From positions 124,001 to 188,000 of the forward strand of contig JBGAGY010000011.1 of the NCBI GenBank assembly GCA_044226485.1: a stretch of 64,000 nucleotides of DNA, in the 5' to 3' direction. Positions 17,560 through 26,019 of this stretch are shown here, piece by piece. This DNA is from UBA6663 sp044226485 (GTDB taxonomy: Bacteria > Chloroflexota > Anaerolineae > Anaerolineales > UBA6663). The notes under the pieces were generated by a model. It was not told where the DNA came from and ran no database searches. It worked only from the letters and a program-made list of their open reading frames with translations. Position numbers and translations under genes: made by a program. Position 1 is the stretch's first letter. The number at the start of each line of letters is the position of its first letter.

Positions 17560-18665
17560 CGACGCCGTTGATGAACCGCAAACGTCCGACATTCATCGTC
17601 CGCCAGGCCGATCCATTCAACGGTGGACCCGAGTTGGCCCGGTTGATCGATACGCCCGTGACGCCGATCGAGCACTTCTTCGTCCGCAGCCACGGCAGCG
17701 TGCCGACGGTCAACCCGGGCTCATTTCGGCTTGTCGTGCGTGGTCTTCCCAGCGGGGAGTTGGGGTTCGGCTTGTCTGAGTTGCTTGAGACGTTTGAGTC
17801 CGTCGACGTTGAGGCAACGCTGCAATGCGCGGGTAACCGCCGACAGGAGTTGATGGCGTCGCGCGCCATCCCGGGTGAAGTTGCCTGGGGCGCAGAGGCG
17901 ATCGGGCATGCACGCTGGACGGGCATCCGGGTGCGCGATCTCCTGACTCATGGGGGAGTGCGCGCGACTGGCCCGGCTCAACACCTCGCCATGGAGAGCA
18001 TCGACGACATCGAGCGCGAAGGCCGAAGGTTTGCGTTCGGCGGTTCGATCCCTCTGGCACGCGCGCTCGACCCGGGTGTGATTCTGGCGTATGCCATGAA
18101 CGATCAAGCGCTCTCGCCCGAACATGGCTTTCCGTTGCGGGTCATAGTCCCGGGCCACATCGGCGCGCGCAGCGTCAAATGGATCCAGACCCTGACAGTG
18201 CAGGACGCCCCGTCGGCGAACTACTTCCAGGCCGTAGCCTACCGATTGAAACGCGCAGACGCCGTGCCACCTGATGGCGGCCTGGCCCTGGGCGAGTTCT
18301 CGTTGACGTCGGTGATCTGCAGCCCGGAACCGGGGGCGCGAGTGCCGGCCGGTGCGTTGACGATCCGCGGCTATGCGTTTGCCGGCGGCGATCGCACCAT
18401 CCACAGAGTTGATGTGTCAAGCGACGACGGCGCGACGTGGACGGCGGCCCGCCTCGATGATGAGTCAGTGCCTGGTGCATGGCGAAGATGGACAGCTGTC
18501 GTGGAGGTTGCGGCAGGTGGCGGCCAGCTATGCGCGCGTGCGGTTGACACCGCCGGCAACCTGCAACCTGAACACGTCGCCTCAGTCTGGAACCCGAAAG
18601 GCTACGTCAACAACGCCTGGCACCGCATCGACGTCGAAGTCGTCGACGCCCCGTCAGGATTATGA
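17556..18665 (+). CDS. Sulfite oxidase-type molybdopterin oxidoreductase
   Basis: This 369-residue enzyme of the sulfite oxidase family oxidises sulfite to sulfate using a molybdenum cofactor. The Mo-ligand is probably Cys91 in LQCAGNRR. FFVRSHGSVP (about 41-50) and the cofactor-contact stretch GAEAIGHARWTGIRVRDLL are typical. The C-terminal 110 residues (from about 250) are the Mo-co dimerisation immunoglobulin-like domain, with IHRVDVSSDDGATW. There is no twin-arginine leader, so it is probably cytosolic. The TTG at 17556 is chosen because GGAGGA lies five bases upstream; ATG 17571 would be too far. Direct overlap with the persulfide dioxygenase gene makes a two-step sulfur oxidation operon. 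Confidence 0.88.
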   Translation: MTTPLMNRKRPTFIVRQADPFNGGPELARLIDTPVTPIEHFFVRSHGSVPTVNPGSFRLVVRGLPSGELGFGLSELLETFESVDVEATLQCAGNRRQELMASRAIPGEVAWGAEAIGHARWTGIRVRDLLTHGGVRATGPAQHLAMESIDDIEREGRRFAFGGSIPLARALDPGVILAYAMNDQALSPEHGFPLRVIVPGHIGARSVKWIQTLTVQDAPSANYFQAVAYRLKRADAVPPDGGLALGEFSLTSVICSPEPGARVPAGALTIRGYAFAGGDRTIHRVDVSSDDGATWTAARLDDESVPGAWRRWTAVVEVAAGGGQLCARAVDTAGNLQPEHVASVWNPKGYVNNAWHRIDVEVVDAPSGL

Positions 18666-19097
18666 CAGGGCTGCCGTCTCGAGCGCTGGCTCGATGCGAA
18701 AAGTGGCCGTGATCGGCGTCGTGGGCCGGAGCATGGCCCACACCGGGCACACGCGCGTCTCCGCCACCTGCAGGGCCTGTTGGACCACCTCTGGGGCGAG
18801 ATCGCCGGTGACGACGAAATCAAGTGCGATGGCCGTGAAGACCGTCGGGTGTTCGGTTCGACGATCTCCCCGGGCCGTCAAGGTCAGGGCCTTCAAGGGC
18901 TGTTGACTGCGTTTGAGCAGCGCGACGAGCGTGCCCCCGGCACAGGCGGCCAGGCTGGCGAGCAGCAATTCGAGCGGCCGCGCGCCGTCGCCGAAAGCTT
19001 CTGGCTCAAGCGGATAGTCCGAGACGAGTTGGTGAGATCCGGCGGTGATGTTGAAGCGCATCCCGCCATCGTGTGTCGCTTTGGCGATGTATTCCAT
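18660..19097 (-). CDS. OsmC family protein
   Basis: This 145-residue protein of the OsmC/Ohr/YhfA superfamily acts as a cysteine-based peroxidase or stress protein. The N-terminal strand MEYIAKATHDGGMRFNI and the central helix PLELLLASLAACAGGTLVALL (about 39-59) fit the family and place the first reactive Cys in SLAACAGG. The second Cys is in VAETRVCPVWAML near residue 122, so the redox pair is complete. ATG 19097 is preferred because GGGGG lies four bases upstream; an ATG at 19112 is possible. It overlaps the convergent sulfite oxidase gene by six bases. Confidence 0.87.
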   Translation of the reverse strand: MEYIAKATHDGGMRFNITAGSHQLVSDYPLEPEAFGDGARPLELLLASLAACAGGTLVALLKRSQQPLKALTLTARGDRRTEHPTVFTAIALDFVVTGDLAPEVVQQALQVAETRVCPVWAMLRPTTPITATFRIEPALETAALS

Positions 19098-19222
19098 TCT
19101 TCCCCCTGTCATCGACCTCACGCAGACGGTACCACTGCTCCACGCGCGAACCATCTGCCGTTCTTCGTCGATTGACATGACACCCGATCGCACCCCATTC
19201 CATTCGGTCAGGGCCGTCGAAG

Positions 19223-20020
19223 TCAGGTGTGCGCGCGTGACATGGCCAGGCGCACGAAGTCAAGGGTCGGCTCGACTCGTTCGGGAGCGACAGGTATGGG
19301 ATCGCGGCGGCGCTCGGCCCAGGCCGCCTCGATCAGCGGCCGCCACCGTTCCCCGAGCGCCGTCGATGCCCAGCGTGCCGCCTCGCGTTTGGATACCACT
19401 GCTCCGTGGTGGAGCGTGTAAAGCATCCGGCAGATCGACAACACGGCGTAGGGCTGATAGCCGGGTTGGGCAGCGAGTTCGGGTTTCGCCAGGAAGGCGC
19501 CACCCCACTCGACCAGGATGGGCGCCACGCTCTGGCGCAGATCTTCAACACTGATGGGGTCGACAAGATCAGCCGGAGGCGGTCCGTACAGCGCGATGCC
19601 GTGTTCGCGCAGGATCGCGAGATGCACGATCCAGGACGCCCATACGGGCGACCACTTCAAGCGTTCGCCGCTTCCGCGCTCCATATTCGGGACTCGCACG
19701 TTCGTCGGTTGACTGCGGCGCGCGACGACTCGGTCGGCATAGGTGCCTTCCAGGTCTTTTGCGAACCGCACTCGCAAGCGCTGCAACTGATCGTGTAGTT
19801 GCTGCAACCGCAAAAAAGCAACGTCATCGACCGGTCGCTCCACGACGACGACGAAATCGATGTCGCTGGCGTCGTCGAGATCGCCAAGCGCGAGCGATCC
19901 TTCAAGATACAGTCCCACCAGGTCGGCGCCGAGGATGGCCTGAATGCCGGCCAGCAACGGATCGCAGATCTCATTCACGTCGCGCCGAACCGTCGGCGAC
20001 AGATCGTCCAGCAGCGTCAT
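19223..20020 (-). CDS. Aminoglycoside adenylyltransferase-like nucleotidyltransferase (first copy)
   Basis: This 265-residue protein of the polymerase-beta nucleotidyltransferase fold is related to ANT(3'')/AadA enzymes with a C-terminal helical domain. The NTase signature GSLALGDLDDASDIDF is at residues 41-56, with metal-binding Asp53 and Asp55. A third acid probably lies near residue 95. The C-terminal part (VLSICRMLYTLHHGAVVSKREAARW, split around residue 205) resembles the DUF4111 helical domain of AadA. Real antibiotic substrates cannot be inferred. The start ATG overlaps the stop of the upstream GNAT gene (ATGA), so the two are translationally coupled. The same gene pair recurs at 26.0-27.7 kb. 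Confidence 0.8.
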   Translation of the reverse strand: MTLLDDLSPTVRRDVNEICDPLLAGIQAILGADLVGLYLEGSLALGDLDDASDIDFVVVVERPVDDVAFLRLQQLHDQLQRLRVRFAKDLEGTYADRVVARRSQPTNVRVPNMERGSGERLKWSPVWASWIVHLAILREHGIALYGPPPADLVDPISVEDLRQSVAPILVEWGGAFLAKPELAAQPGYQPYAVLSICRMLYTLHHGAVVSKREAARWASTALGERWRPLIEAAWAERRRDPIPVAPERVEPTLDFVRLAMSRAHT

Positions 20021-20979
20021 CGCGGTGCTCCATCAGACGGTGCGCCTGGCATCGGCGTCAAGCGTCGATAGCCGAGCGTCGTATAGCGCTGCGCGAACCC
20101 CAGGCTTCGATACAACTCAGCGGCCGCGACGTTCGTCGCGTCATGGCTGACGCGAGCCGCCCGCATGCCATACACGGCCATTTCGCGCAGGCCCTGCGAC
20201 ATCACGGCGCGCGCCAAACCCAGGCGACGAAAGCGAGGGTGAGCGCCGACAGGCTCAAACAAGCCCATCCGGTTGCGATCGTCAAGGTGGAGGGTGGCCA
20301 TACCCGCCCATTCGCCAGAAGGCGACACCGCGACAAGCGTTCGAGGCTGCTGATTCTTCGAAGACGCCGTGTCACCGAGAGTCGCATCGATCACCGCCGA
20401 ATCACTCTCGTCTCCGAAAACGATGCCATTGAGACGCCGAAGAGAAGGAGCCTCTGCTGCAGTGGCCGCGCGAATCGCAAACCCGCGAGGGAGCACCGGT
20501 TCAGGCACCGTCTCGCCGATGAGCCGCTCGTTTACATGGTCCCATACCCGATAAGCTTGAAATCCAAGATCCTTTAGGGTCGAGCGCCGGACCGTATCGC
20601 AGTCGAACACGTCGGTGATGGGCCTGTCAGGCGAATCAGCTCCGTGTCGGTCCGCCATCAGGCTCTGCGTGATGGACTCGGCTCGCACCAACCACGCATG
20701 CTCGTCGGCGCCACCGCGCCACTCCGGATGAGCCAGGACCTGAAAAGCGCAGTTGAAGAGCCCGCAGACCGCGAACCCGACGATCGTCGAGTCGTCGGTC
20801 CAGAAGCGCAGGCACTCGTCACGGGCGGCGCGTTCAGCGAGCAAGTCGTTCACCCAGTGGTACAGGTCACCCGTATGGTAGTAACCGCACGGCCCGGCCG
20901 CCTCGATCCACTGGCTGAGCGCCTCGCTCAGAGCGGGAAGGTCTGAGTCACAGTAGACGTGTTCGACCACATGCACCAT
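20017..20979 (-). CDS. GNAT family acetyltransferase (first copy of the GNAT-NTase pair)
   Basis: This protein of about 320 residues transfers an acetyl group from acetyl-CoA to an unknown amine. The C-terminal half is a clear GNAT domain. VGAHPRFRRLGLARAVMSQG near residue 245 is the acetyl-CoA loop (R-x-x-G-x-A type), followed by VSHDATNVAAAELYRSLGF. The N-terminal half (about 1-165) resembles a second, degenerate GNAT-like fold, as in tandem GNAT proteins. ATG 20979 is chosen because GGGAGC lies eight bases upstream; the frame stays open to 21060. Its stop overlaps the nucleotidyltransferase start by four bases. Confidence 0.78.
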   Translation of the reverse strand: MVHVVEHVYCDSDLPALSEALSQWIEAAGPCGYYHTGDLYHWVNDLLAERAARDECLRFWTDDSTIVGFAVCGLFNCAFQVLAHPEWRGGADEHAWLVRAESITQSLMADRHGADSPDRPITDVFDCDTVRRSTLKDLGFQAYRVWDHVNERLIGETVPEPVLPRGFAIRAATAAEAPSLRRLNGIVFGDESDSAVIDATLGDTASSKNQQPRTLVAVSPSGEWAGMATLHLDDRNRMGLFEPVGAHPRFRRLGLARAVMSQGLREMAVYGMRAARVSHDATNVAAAELYRSLGFAQRYTTLGYRRLTPMPGAPSDGAPR

Positions 20980-21286
20980 CGCAAGCTCCCAAGGGCCCTT
21001 CTGGGTGATGCGCCACCCATCGCCAGCGGTAGCGTGGCTCCAGCGTGACGCTGGCAGCATCCCGCGTCAATCATATCCTTGCTCGCGCCGACCCCTTTCA
21101 CCGTGGCCTCACGCGATGTCGCTGCGCCAGGTCCGTGGGCAGATTGCACGCGGACCTTCTCTCAGCGCCATGTCTTCAGTCTGCCGACAAAGTGGATAGC
21201 GTTTCTCGGCACACCATCGGTTCGCAACACGCGCAACCGGTCTGCGTATGAATGGACGTGCGTCGCTTCCGGACGCTCATCCTGCC

Positions 21287-22255
21287 ATGACACACATCAC
21301 ACAGACCATCGACAACCCGCCCATCGAGCGCCCGTCCTTGGCTTTGTGGCCCGGTCGGCGACACCCACTCACAGTCCCGTCGCCCGAAGCGGTCACACGC
21401 CAGGCCAGTTCGCAGACGTTCCACACGATCCAATGGCTGGTCGACCGAGATCGTCGTGCCAACGCCTTTCGCGCCTACGCTTACTTTCGGTGGCTCGACG
21501 ACGCGCTCGACAGCCCGAGCGTCCCAGCACAAGGTCGCCAGACACTTCTGAGCCGCCAGGCTGATCTGGTCGAGCGTGCGTTCCGCGGCGAACGCCTCCT
21601 GGCCGGCTGCCCGCAGGAGCGGTGGATCCTGGACTTGATCGCAGCGGAACCCGAGCGAACCAGCGGCCTTGGCCAGTACGTGCGGAGCCTGATGGCCGTG
21701 ATGGCCTTCGACACTGTCAGGTTGGGCCGGTTGACCACCGCCGAAGGATTGCGGACGTATTCGCAGAATCTCGCGGTCGGGGTCACAGAGGCCATGCACT
21801 ACTTCATTGGCCACGATCGCCCCGCTCCTCGCCGCGCCGATCGTTATCAGGCGGTGTTCGGGGCGCATATCACTCACATGTTGCGAGACATGGTCGATGA
21901 TGTCAGGTCGGGCTACTACAACATACCGGGCGAGTACCTGGACGCCCACCACATCGCCGTCGATGCGTTTGACAGCGCGCCGTACCGGGCCTGGGTACGC
22001 GATCGTGTCAGGCAGGCGCGCGCCTGCTTTGACGCAGGATCGCGCTACCTGGCCTCCGTCCCCTGTCTGCGTTGTCGATTCGCTGGCTATGCGTACATGG
22101 CCCGCTTCGTGAACGTGCTCGAGGCCATCGAAGCCGATGACTTTGTGCTTCGCGAGCACTACGCCGAGCCTGGCTCATTTGCAGCCAGCCTGTCCCTCGC
22201 CGGCCGCGCCTTGCGATCGACTATGCGCCGGGCGGCCACGTCAGCGCGTGCCTGA
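21287..22255 (+). CDS. crtB: Squalene/phytoene synthase family protein
   Basis: This 322-residue enzyme of the trans-isoprenyl diphosphate synthase (head-to-head) family is probably phytoene synthase, condensing two geranylgeranyl diphosphates. The first aspartate-rich motif is YFRWLDDALD near residue 72. The second is HMLRDMVDDVRSGYYNIP near residue 200, which includes the DxxxD and the typical RSGYYNIP. Its position next to the phytoene desaturase gene supports carotenoid synthesis over squalene. The start is uncertain: ATG 21287 is the conservative choice and ATG 21248 is also in frame; neither has a convincing ribosome-binding site. The desaturase starts 11 bases after its stop. Confidence 0.85.
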   Translation: MTHITQTIDNPPIERPSLALWPGRRHPLTVPSPEAVTRQASSQTFHTIQWLVDRDRRANAFRAYAYFRWLDDALDSPSVPAQGRQTLLSRQADLVERAFRGERLLAGCPQERWILDLIAAEPERTSGLGQYVRSLMAVMAFDTVRLGRLTTAEGLRTYSQNLAVGVTEAMHYFIGHDRPAPRRADRYQAVFGAHITHMLRDMVDDVRSGYYNIPGEYLDAHHIAVDAFDSAPYRAWVRDRVRQARACFDAGSRYLASVPCLRCRFAGYAYMARFVNVLEAIEADDFVLREHYAEPGSFAASLSLAGRALRSTMRRAATSARA

Positions 22256-22266
22256 AGGAAGTTGCT

Positions 22267-23781
22267 ATGACAAAACCCACTGTCCTCGTCATCGGCGCAG
22301 GCGTTGGCGGCCTGGCTGCAGCGACACATCTCGCTCAACAGGGTTGCAATGTCACGGTCCTCGAAAAGAACGCCGAGGCCGGCGGGCGGTGCGGCCAGTT
22401 CGAGCGTGACGGTCATGTGTTCGACACCGGGCCCACGTTGCTGGTGATGCCCCTGCTCTTCGAGTCGGAATTCGCATCGCTGGGTGCTCAGCTCAGACAA
22501 CGGCTGTCATTGACCCGGGTGGACCCTACCTACAGGCTTGTATTTGACGACGGGCGTGAGTTGGCTCTGACCTCTGACCTGAAGTCCATGCAATCCCAGC
22601 TCGAAGCTTTTGAGCCCGGCGCCTTCGACGGCTTCCTTCGGTATCTCGAAGAGGGCCATCGCCACTATCACACCGCCATCGCGCACCTCGTCAACAAAGA
22701 CTTTCGCACGGCTGCCGAGTTCTTCACGCCGGCCCACCTCCCGCTCCTGTTCAGTTTGAAACCGCTTTCCCGGCACTATGACCACGTCGGAGCCTTCTTT
22801 TCGGAGCCGCGTCTGAAAGCCGCATTCACGTTTCAAGACGTGTACATGGGACTTAGCCCCTTTGAGGCGCCCGCCACGTTTTCGATGATGCCATATACGG
22901 AACTGGCGCACGGCGTCTGGTATCCGCGCGGCGGCATGTACCAGGTGGTCAAGGCCCTGATCGACCTGGCACACGAGGCCGGTGTACGGATCCGGTATCA
23001 CGCCGATGTCGCGGCGATCGAGACCACCGGCGATCGCGTCAATGGCGTCAGGCTCGCGGACGGATCACGAATGACCGCCGAGGTCGTTCTCGCCAACGCC
23101 GATCTCCCTTACGTCTTCGAGCAATTGCTGCCACCCGATGGACGCTCGGCGATGGCTAACAAACGCTTTTCGTGTTCGGCGATCAGCTTCTTCTGGGGCG
23201 TCAATCGGCCGGTGCCGGAACTCGGAGCACACACGCTGTTCCTCGCCGACGACTATCGCGAGAACTTCGACAGCATCGATCGAGATCATGGGCTCCCGGA
23301 CAATCCCAGCCTCTACATCCATGCTCCAGCTCGCCTCGATCCATCCATGGCACCGCCAGGACAGGAGACGATCACGGCGATCGTGCCGGTCGGGCATATG
23401 GATCCCAAACGCGCTCAGGATTGGGCGGCCATTCGAGAGATGGCTCGCGCGGCCGTCTTCCGGCGACTGCACGCCGTGGGGGTCGACGACCTCGAGCGCT
23501 CCATCAAGTTCGAGGTGAACTACACACCTCTATCGTGGAAGAAACGATACAACCTGATGCGCGGCGCCACGCACGGCCTTTGCCATAACCTGACGCAGCT
23601 CGGCTACCTGCGTCCTCACAATCGGCACGACCGCTATCGCAACCTGTATTTCGTTGGCGCCAGCACCCATCCGGGCACTGGCTTACCGACCGCGCTGGTG
23701 TCAGCGCGACTCGTTTCGAAGCGGATCCTGGATGAACAGGTCCATGTCATCGCCCGAAGAACACGCTGGCACGACGAATAA
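22267..23781 (+). CDS. crtI: CrtI-type phytoene desaturase
   Basis: This 504-residue FAD-dependent carotenoid desaturase introduces double bases into phytoene's backbone, that is, double bonds leading towards lycopene or neurosporene. The N-terminal FAD motif is VLVIGAGVGGLAAATHL (residues 6-22), followed by EKNAEAGGRCGQFERDGH and FDTGPTLLVMP. The CrtI C-terminal signature is YFVGASTHPGTGLPTALVSA near residue 470, with a trailing helix. The length is normal. It follows the phytoene synthase gene by 11 bases in an operon. No cyclase or hydratase gene is present here, so the final carotenoid is not defined by this window. Confidence 0.9.
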   Translation: MTKPTVLVIGAGVGGLAAATHLAQQGCNVTVLEKNAEAGGRCGQFERDGHVFDTGPTLLVMPLLFESEFASLGAQLRQRLSLTRVDPTYRLVFDDGRELALTSDLKSMQSQLEAFEPGAFDGFLRYLEEGHRHYHTAIAHLVNKDFRTAAEFFTPAHLPLLFSLKPLSRHYDHVGAFFSEPRLKAAFTFQDVYMGLSPFEAPATFSMMPYTELAHGVWYPRGGMYQVVKALIDLAHEAGVRIRYHADVAAIETTGDRVNGVRLADGSRMTAEVVLANADLPYVFEQLLPPDGRSAMANKRFSCSAISFFWGVNRPVPELGAHTLFLADDYRENFDSIDRDHGLPDNPSLYIHAPARLDPSMAPPGQETITAIVPVGHMDPKRAQDWAAIREMARAAVFRRLHAVGVDDLERSIKFEVNYTPLSWKKRYNLMRGATHGLCHNLTQLGYLRPHNRHDRYRNLYFVGASTHPGTGLPTALVSARLVSKRILDEQVHVIARRTRWHDE

Positions 23782-23829
23782 GCGCACGAACCGGTCAGCG
23801 ATACAGAGGATGGGCTCGGCGTACAGCGG

Positions 23830-23853
23830 CCTACGAAGGATTGTGGGTTCGTA
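23830..23853. repeat. Short inverted repeat after the carotenoid operon
   Basis: CTACGAA and TTCGTAG arms (7 bp) flank a 10-base loop about 50 bases after the desaturase stop. There is no T-run, so a terminator role is only possible. The rest of 23,782-24,009 shows nothing I can name. Confidence 0.3.
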
Positions 23854-24009
23854 GTCCGCGATCCCGGTCGCGCTGGAGACTTTCACATCGCGCGCAGTTG
23901 GTGTGGTTGATTGCTGGCGGGATCGGCCGGGGGTTCATCGGCCAGGGCGTCAAACACAACATGGCAGCGTCCTATGCTTCGCTGGAAGTCGGTTCGACGC
24001 ACATAACGG

Positions 24010-24816
24010 TCAAGGGCTGTCATCCCTCAACAGACGTCGTCGCAAGGCCGCCACTTCCGTGAGACTCAATCCCGACCGGGTCAGGTAGGCTGCGGTTCCG
24101 CCGTAGGCTGTGTCCACGTAAGCAAGCAGATCGTGGATGGTCTCAGGAAGGCAGACGGGCCTGAACCAGGCGTCCTGGCTCGGGTCATGGTCGAGCGACA
24201 ACAAGCGCTCCTCGTAGAGTGGCCAGAGGCGTGCCTGGCTCTCGACGTAGTCGGCGGCAACGTCGTCTCGGGCTACGCCGACCAGGTCGAGCAGCAACGC
24301 CGCGACGACGCCGGTGCGGTCCTTTCCCGCCTGACAATGAAACACGACCCCGCCGATCCGCGCGGTGGCGAGGGCGCGCATCACCTGAGCGATTTTGAAA
24401 CGGTGGTAGTCCAACGAGATCCTGTAGACTTCGGCCCTGCTCTGCGCTGCCTGCATCAGCGCGTCTGACTCTGGCGAATGGTCTTCGAGCGGCCGGTGCA
24501 GGTATTCGATCGTATCATCTTCCGCCACTGGGGGCGGCAGGATCACGGGATCGGCCCTGATCTCATGTTCCGAGCGCAGATCCACGATGGTTCGCACGCC
24601 ATACTCGCGCGCCGCAGAGACGCCGGCGGGGCTCAACCGGCTGCACGTGTCGGCCCGAATGAACGTGTGGCGCCTCGTGACTCCGCCTTCGCAAGTCCGA
24701 AGTCCGCCCAAGTCGCGGGCGTTGAAGCACAAGGGCCAATCGAGATGGCGGTTCGCGGCTGGGTCGGAAGTCGTTTCATCAGGAGTCGGCATCCGATCGT
24801 CACCCGTTTCTCGCAC
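24010..24816 (-). CDS. Tyrosine-protein phosphatase (Y_phosphatase3 type)
   Basis: This protein of about 268 residues is a cysteine-based phosphatase of the bacterial PtpB/Y_phosphatase3 group, acting on phosphotyrosine or phosphoinositides. The P-loop is FHCQAGKDRTG near residue 160, with the catalytic Cys and invariant Arg (CX5R). The N-terminal RDLGGLRTCEGGVTRRHTF is also a family hallmark, with FIRADTCSRLS after it. The C-terminal YVDTAYGGTAAYLTRSGLS helices fit as well. The start may be GTG 24816 (AAGGA upstream) or ATG 24792. It lies 30 bases downstream of the uncharacterised 24847-25575 gene, probably in the same transcript. Confidence 0.88.
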   Translation of the reverse strand: MRETGDDRMPTPDETTSDPAANRHLDWPLCFNARDLGGLRTCEGGVTRRHTFIRADTCSRLSPAGVSAAREYGVRTIVDLRSEHEIRADPVILPPPVAEDDTIEYLHRPLEDHSPESDALMQAAQSRAEVYRISLDYHRFKIAQVMRALATARIGGVVFHCQAGKDRTGVVAALLLDLVGVARDDVAADYVESQARLWPLYEERLLSLDHDPSQDAWFRPVCLPETIHDLLAYVDTAYGGTAAYLTRSGLSLTEVAALRRRLLRDDSP

Positions 24817-24846
24817 CTACGCTGATCCTTTGGCCGGCGATTGGCC

Positions 24847-25575
24847 TCAGTCGACATCTGTCCGGCGCAGGTTGCGAAGCAGCGCCGTCCGCACCTTGGT
24901 CGGCATCACCTGACGCGCCTGAGGGTTGGTCCAGGCCACGATCGTGTCGCTCTTCGCAGCAGCCGTATCTCGGACCACGACCTCGCTGAGCCGCTGATAG
25001 TGCGCGAAGAAGTCGGAGCGTGAAGCGAAGCCGTATCGACCGAAGAACTTCCGGTCGCCCTGCTCGGCATGGCGCTGGAGGCGAATCATCACGTCGGACA
25101 ATGGAATCACCGAATGACCCTCGAGGCGCGCTCCGATGAGCAACACATTGACCATCCCCGGTACCAATTGACGCAGCTTTCCGCACGTGACATCGGCCAG
25201 GCGGTCGAAGGCTGTGTCATCCGCTGGGGTGCCCGCGTCGAACGCCTGAGTGCGCGTCACTTCGAGCATGAAGCGCAGGCTGGTTGTATACGTCACGGCG
25301 AAGTCAGGCCCTGCGCTTCTTCCCGCCACAGCAGGTTCGTACACGAGCGAAAAAGCCACATCGTTCGCGAGGCAGAAGGCCGTTTCCAACTCGAGCCGGA
25401 GGTCATTCAGGCTTTCCGGGTCGGTTCGAACGTGGAGCTTCTTGCGGATCTTCGGGCCATGTGCTTCGACGAAGCCTGCATATCGACGCGACGTCGATAG
25501 CCAACACTCCATCGCCGCGCGTAGCGGGTGCGAAGCATCGCCAAAGAGGTCCCCCAGCAGCTCTCGTGTCAACAT
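24847..25575 (-). CDS. Uncharacterised protein
   Basis: I do not recognise this protein of about 242 residues. It is soluble and mixed alpha/beta, with a basic C-terminus (TALLRNLRRTD). The central stretch SAGPDFAVTYTTSLRFMLEV (near 90-110) has a proline-aspartate followed by a hydrophobic strand ending in Glu-x-Thr. That spacing resembles PD-(D/E)xK nuclease folds, but the lysine is missing, so this is only a suggestion. The start is taken at ATG 25575; the frame stays open to 25626. It is followed within 30 bases by the tyrosine phosphatase gene. Confidence 0.55.
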   Translation of the reverse strand: MLTRELLGDLFGDASHPLRAAMECWLSTSRRYAGFVEAHGPKIRKKLHVRTDPESLNDLRLELETAFCLANDVAFSLVYEPAVAGRSAGPDFAVTYTTSLRFMLEVTRTQAFDAGTPADDTAFDRLADVTCGKLRQLVPGMVNVLLIGARLEGHSVIPLSDVMIRLQRHAEQGDRKFFGRYGFASRSDFFAHYQRLSEVVVRDTAAAKSDTIVAWTNPQARQVMPTKVRTALLRNLRRTDVD

Positions 25576-25716
25576 AGCGAGTCCATTTGTGGTACCTAAC
25601 GAAGTATCCGCGCAAGAGGCGTCCACGGTTCACCGATTGACGGAACCGCCCGAATGCCGTCAGATCGCCCCGCCCCGCCGACGGCCGACTGGATCGGTCT
25701 CTGGGCTTTCGGCCAT

Positions 25717-26016
25717 TCACGTGGTGAGCAATCCATGGCCACCAATTGGCAGGGTTTCGAATCGTTCGCCGAAGCCCGCAATCAACGGCCGGCCTCGCCC
25801 AATCGCAGCCTGGACAGACGGAAGCGATAAAGACGCACGATGGCTCTCCGCGTCGATCCAGACTTCCGTGATCCACAGCGCATCCCGATCCTGCGGATCG
25901 TTGGCCACGATGTAGCTCAAACAACCTGGCATCGACACAAGACCTTCCAGCAACACCGCGGCTAAGGCATCACGTTGTCCTGGAACCGCCAGCATTTTTC
26001 CAATCAGTCCGTACAT
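25717..26016 (-). CDS. Antibiotic biosynthesis monooxygenase (ABM) domain protein
   Basis: This 99-residue protein has the dimeric alpha/beta barrel fold of the YgiN quinol monooxygenase and ABM family. The pattern MYGLIGKMLAVPGQRDALAA, then a strand PGCLSYIVAND, then ALWITEVWIDAESHRASLS is typical, with the histidine in the WxxxxxHxxS stretch. Such proteins oxidise quinols or act as heme-degrading or detoxifying enzymes; the substrate here is unknown. It is the last gene of a four-gene minus-strand operon and starts three bases after the nucleotidyltransferase stop. Confidence 0.83.
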   Translation of the reverse strand: MYGLIGKMLAVPGQRDALAAVLLEGLVSMPGCLSYIVANDPQDRDALWITEVWIDAESHRASLSLPSVQAAIGRGRPLIAGFGERFETLPIGGHGLLTT

Positions 26017-26019
26017 CTG

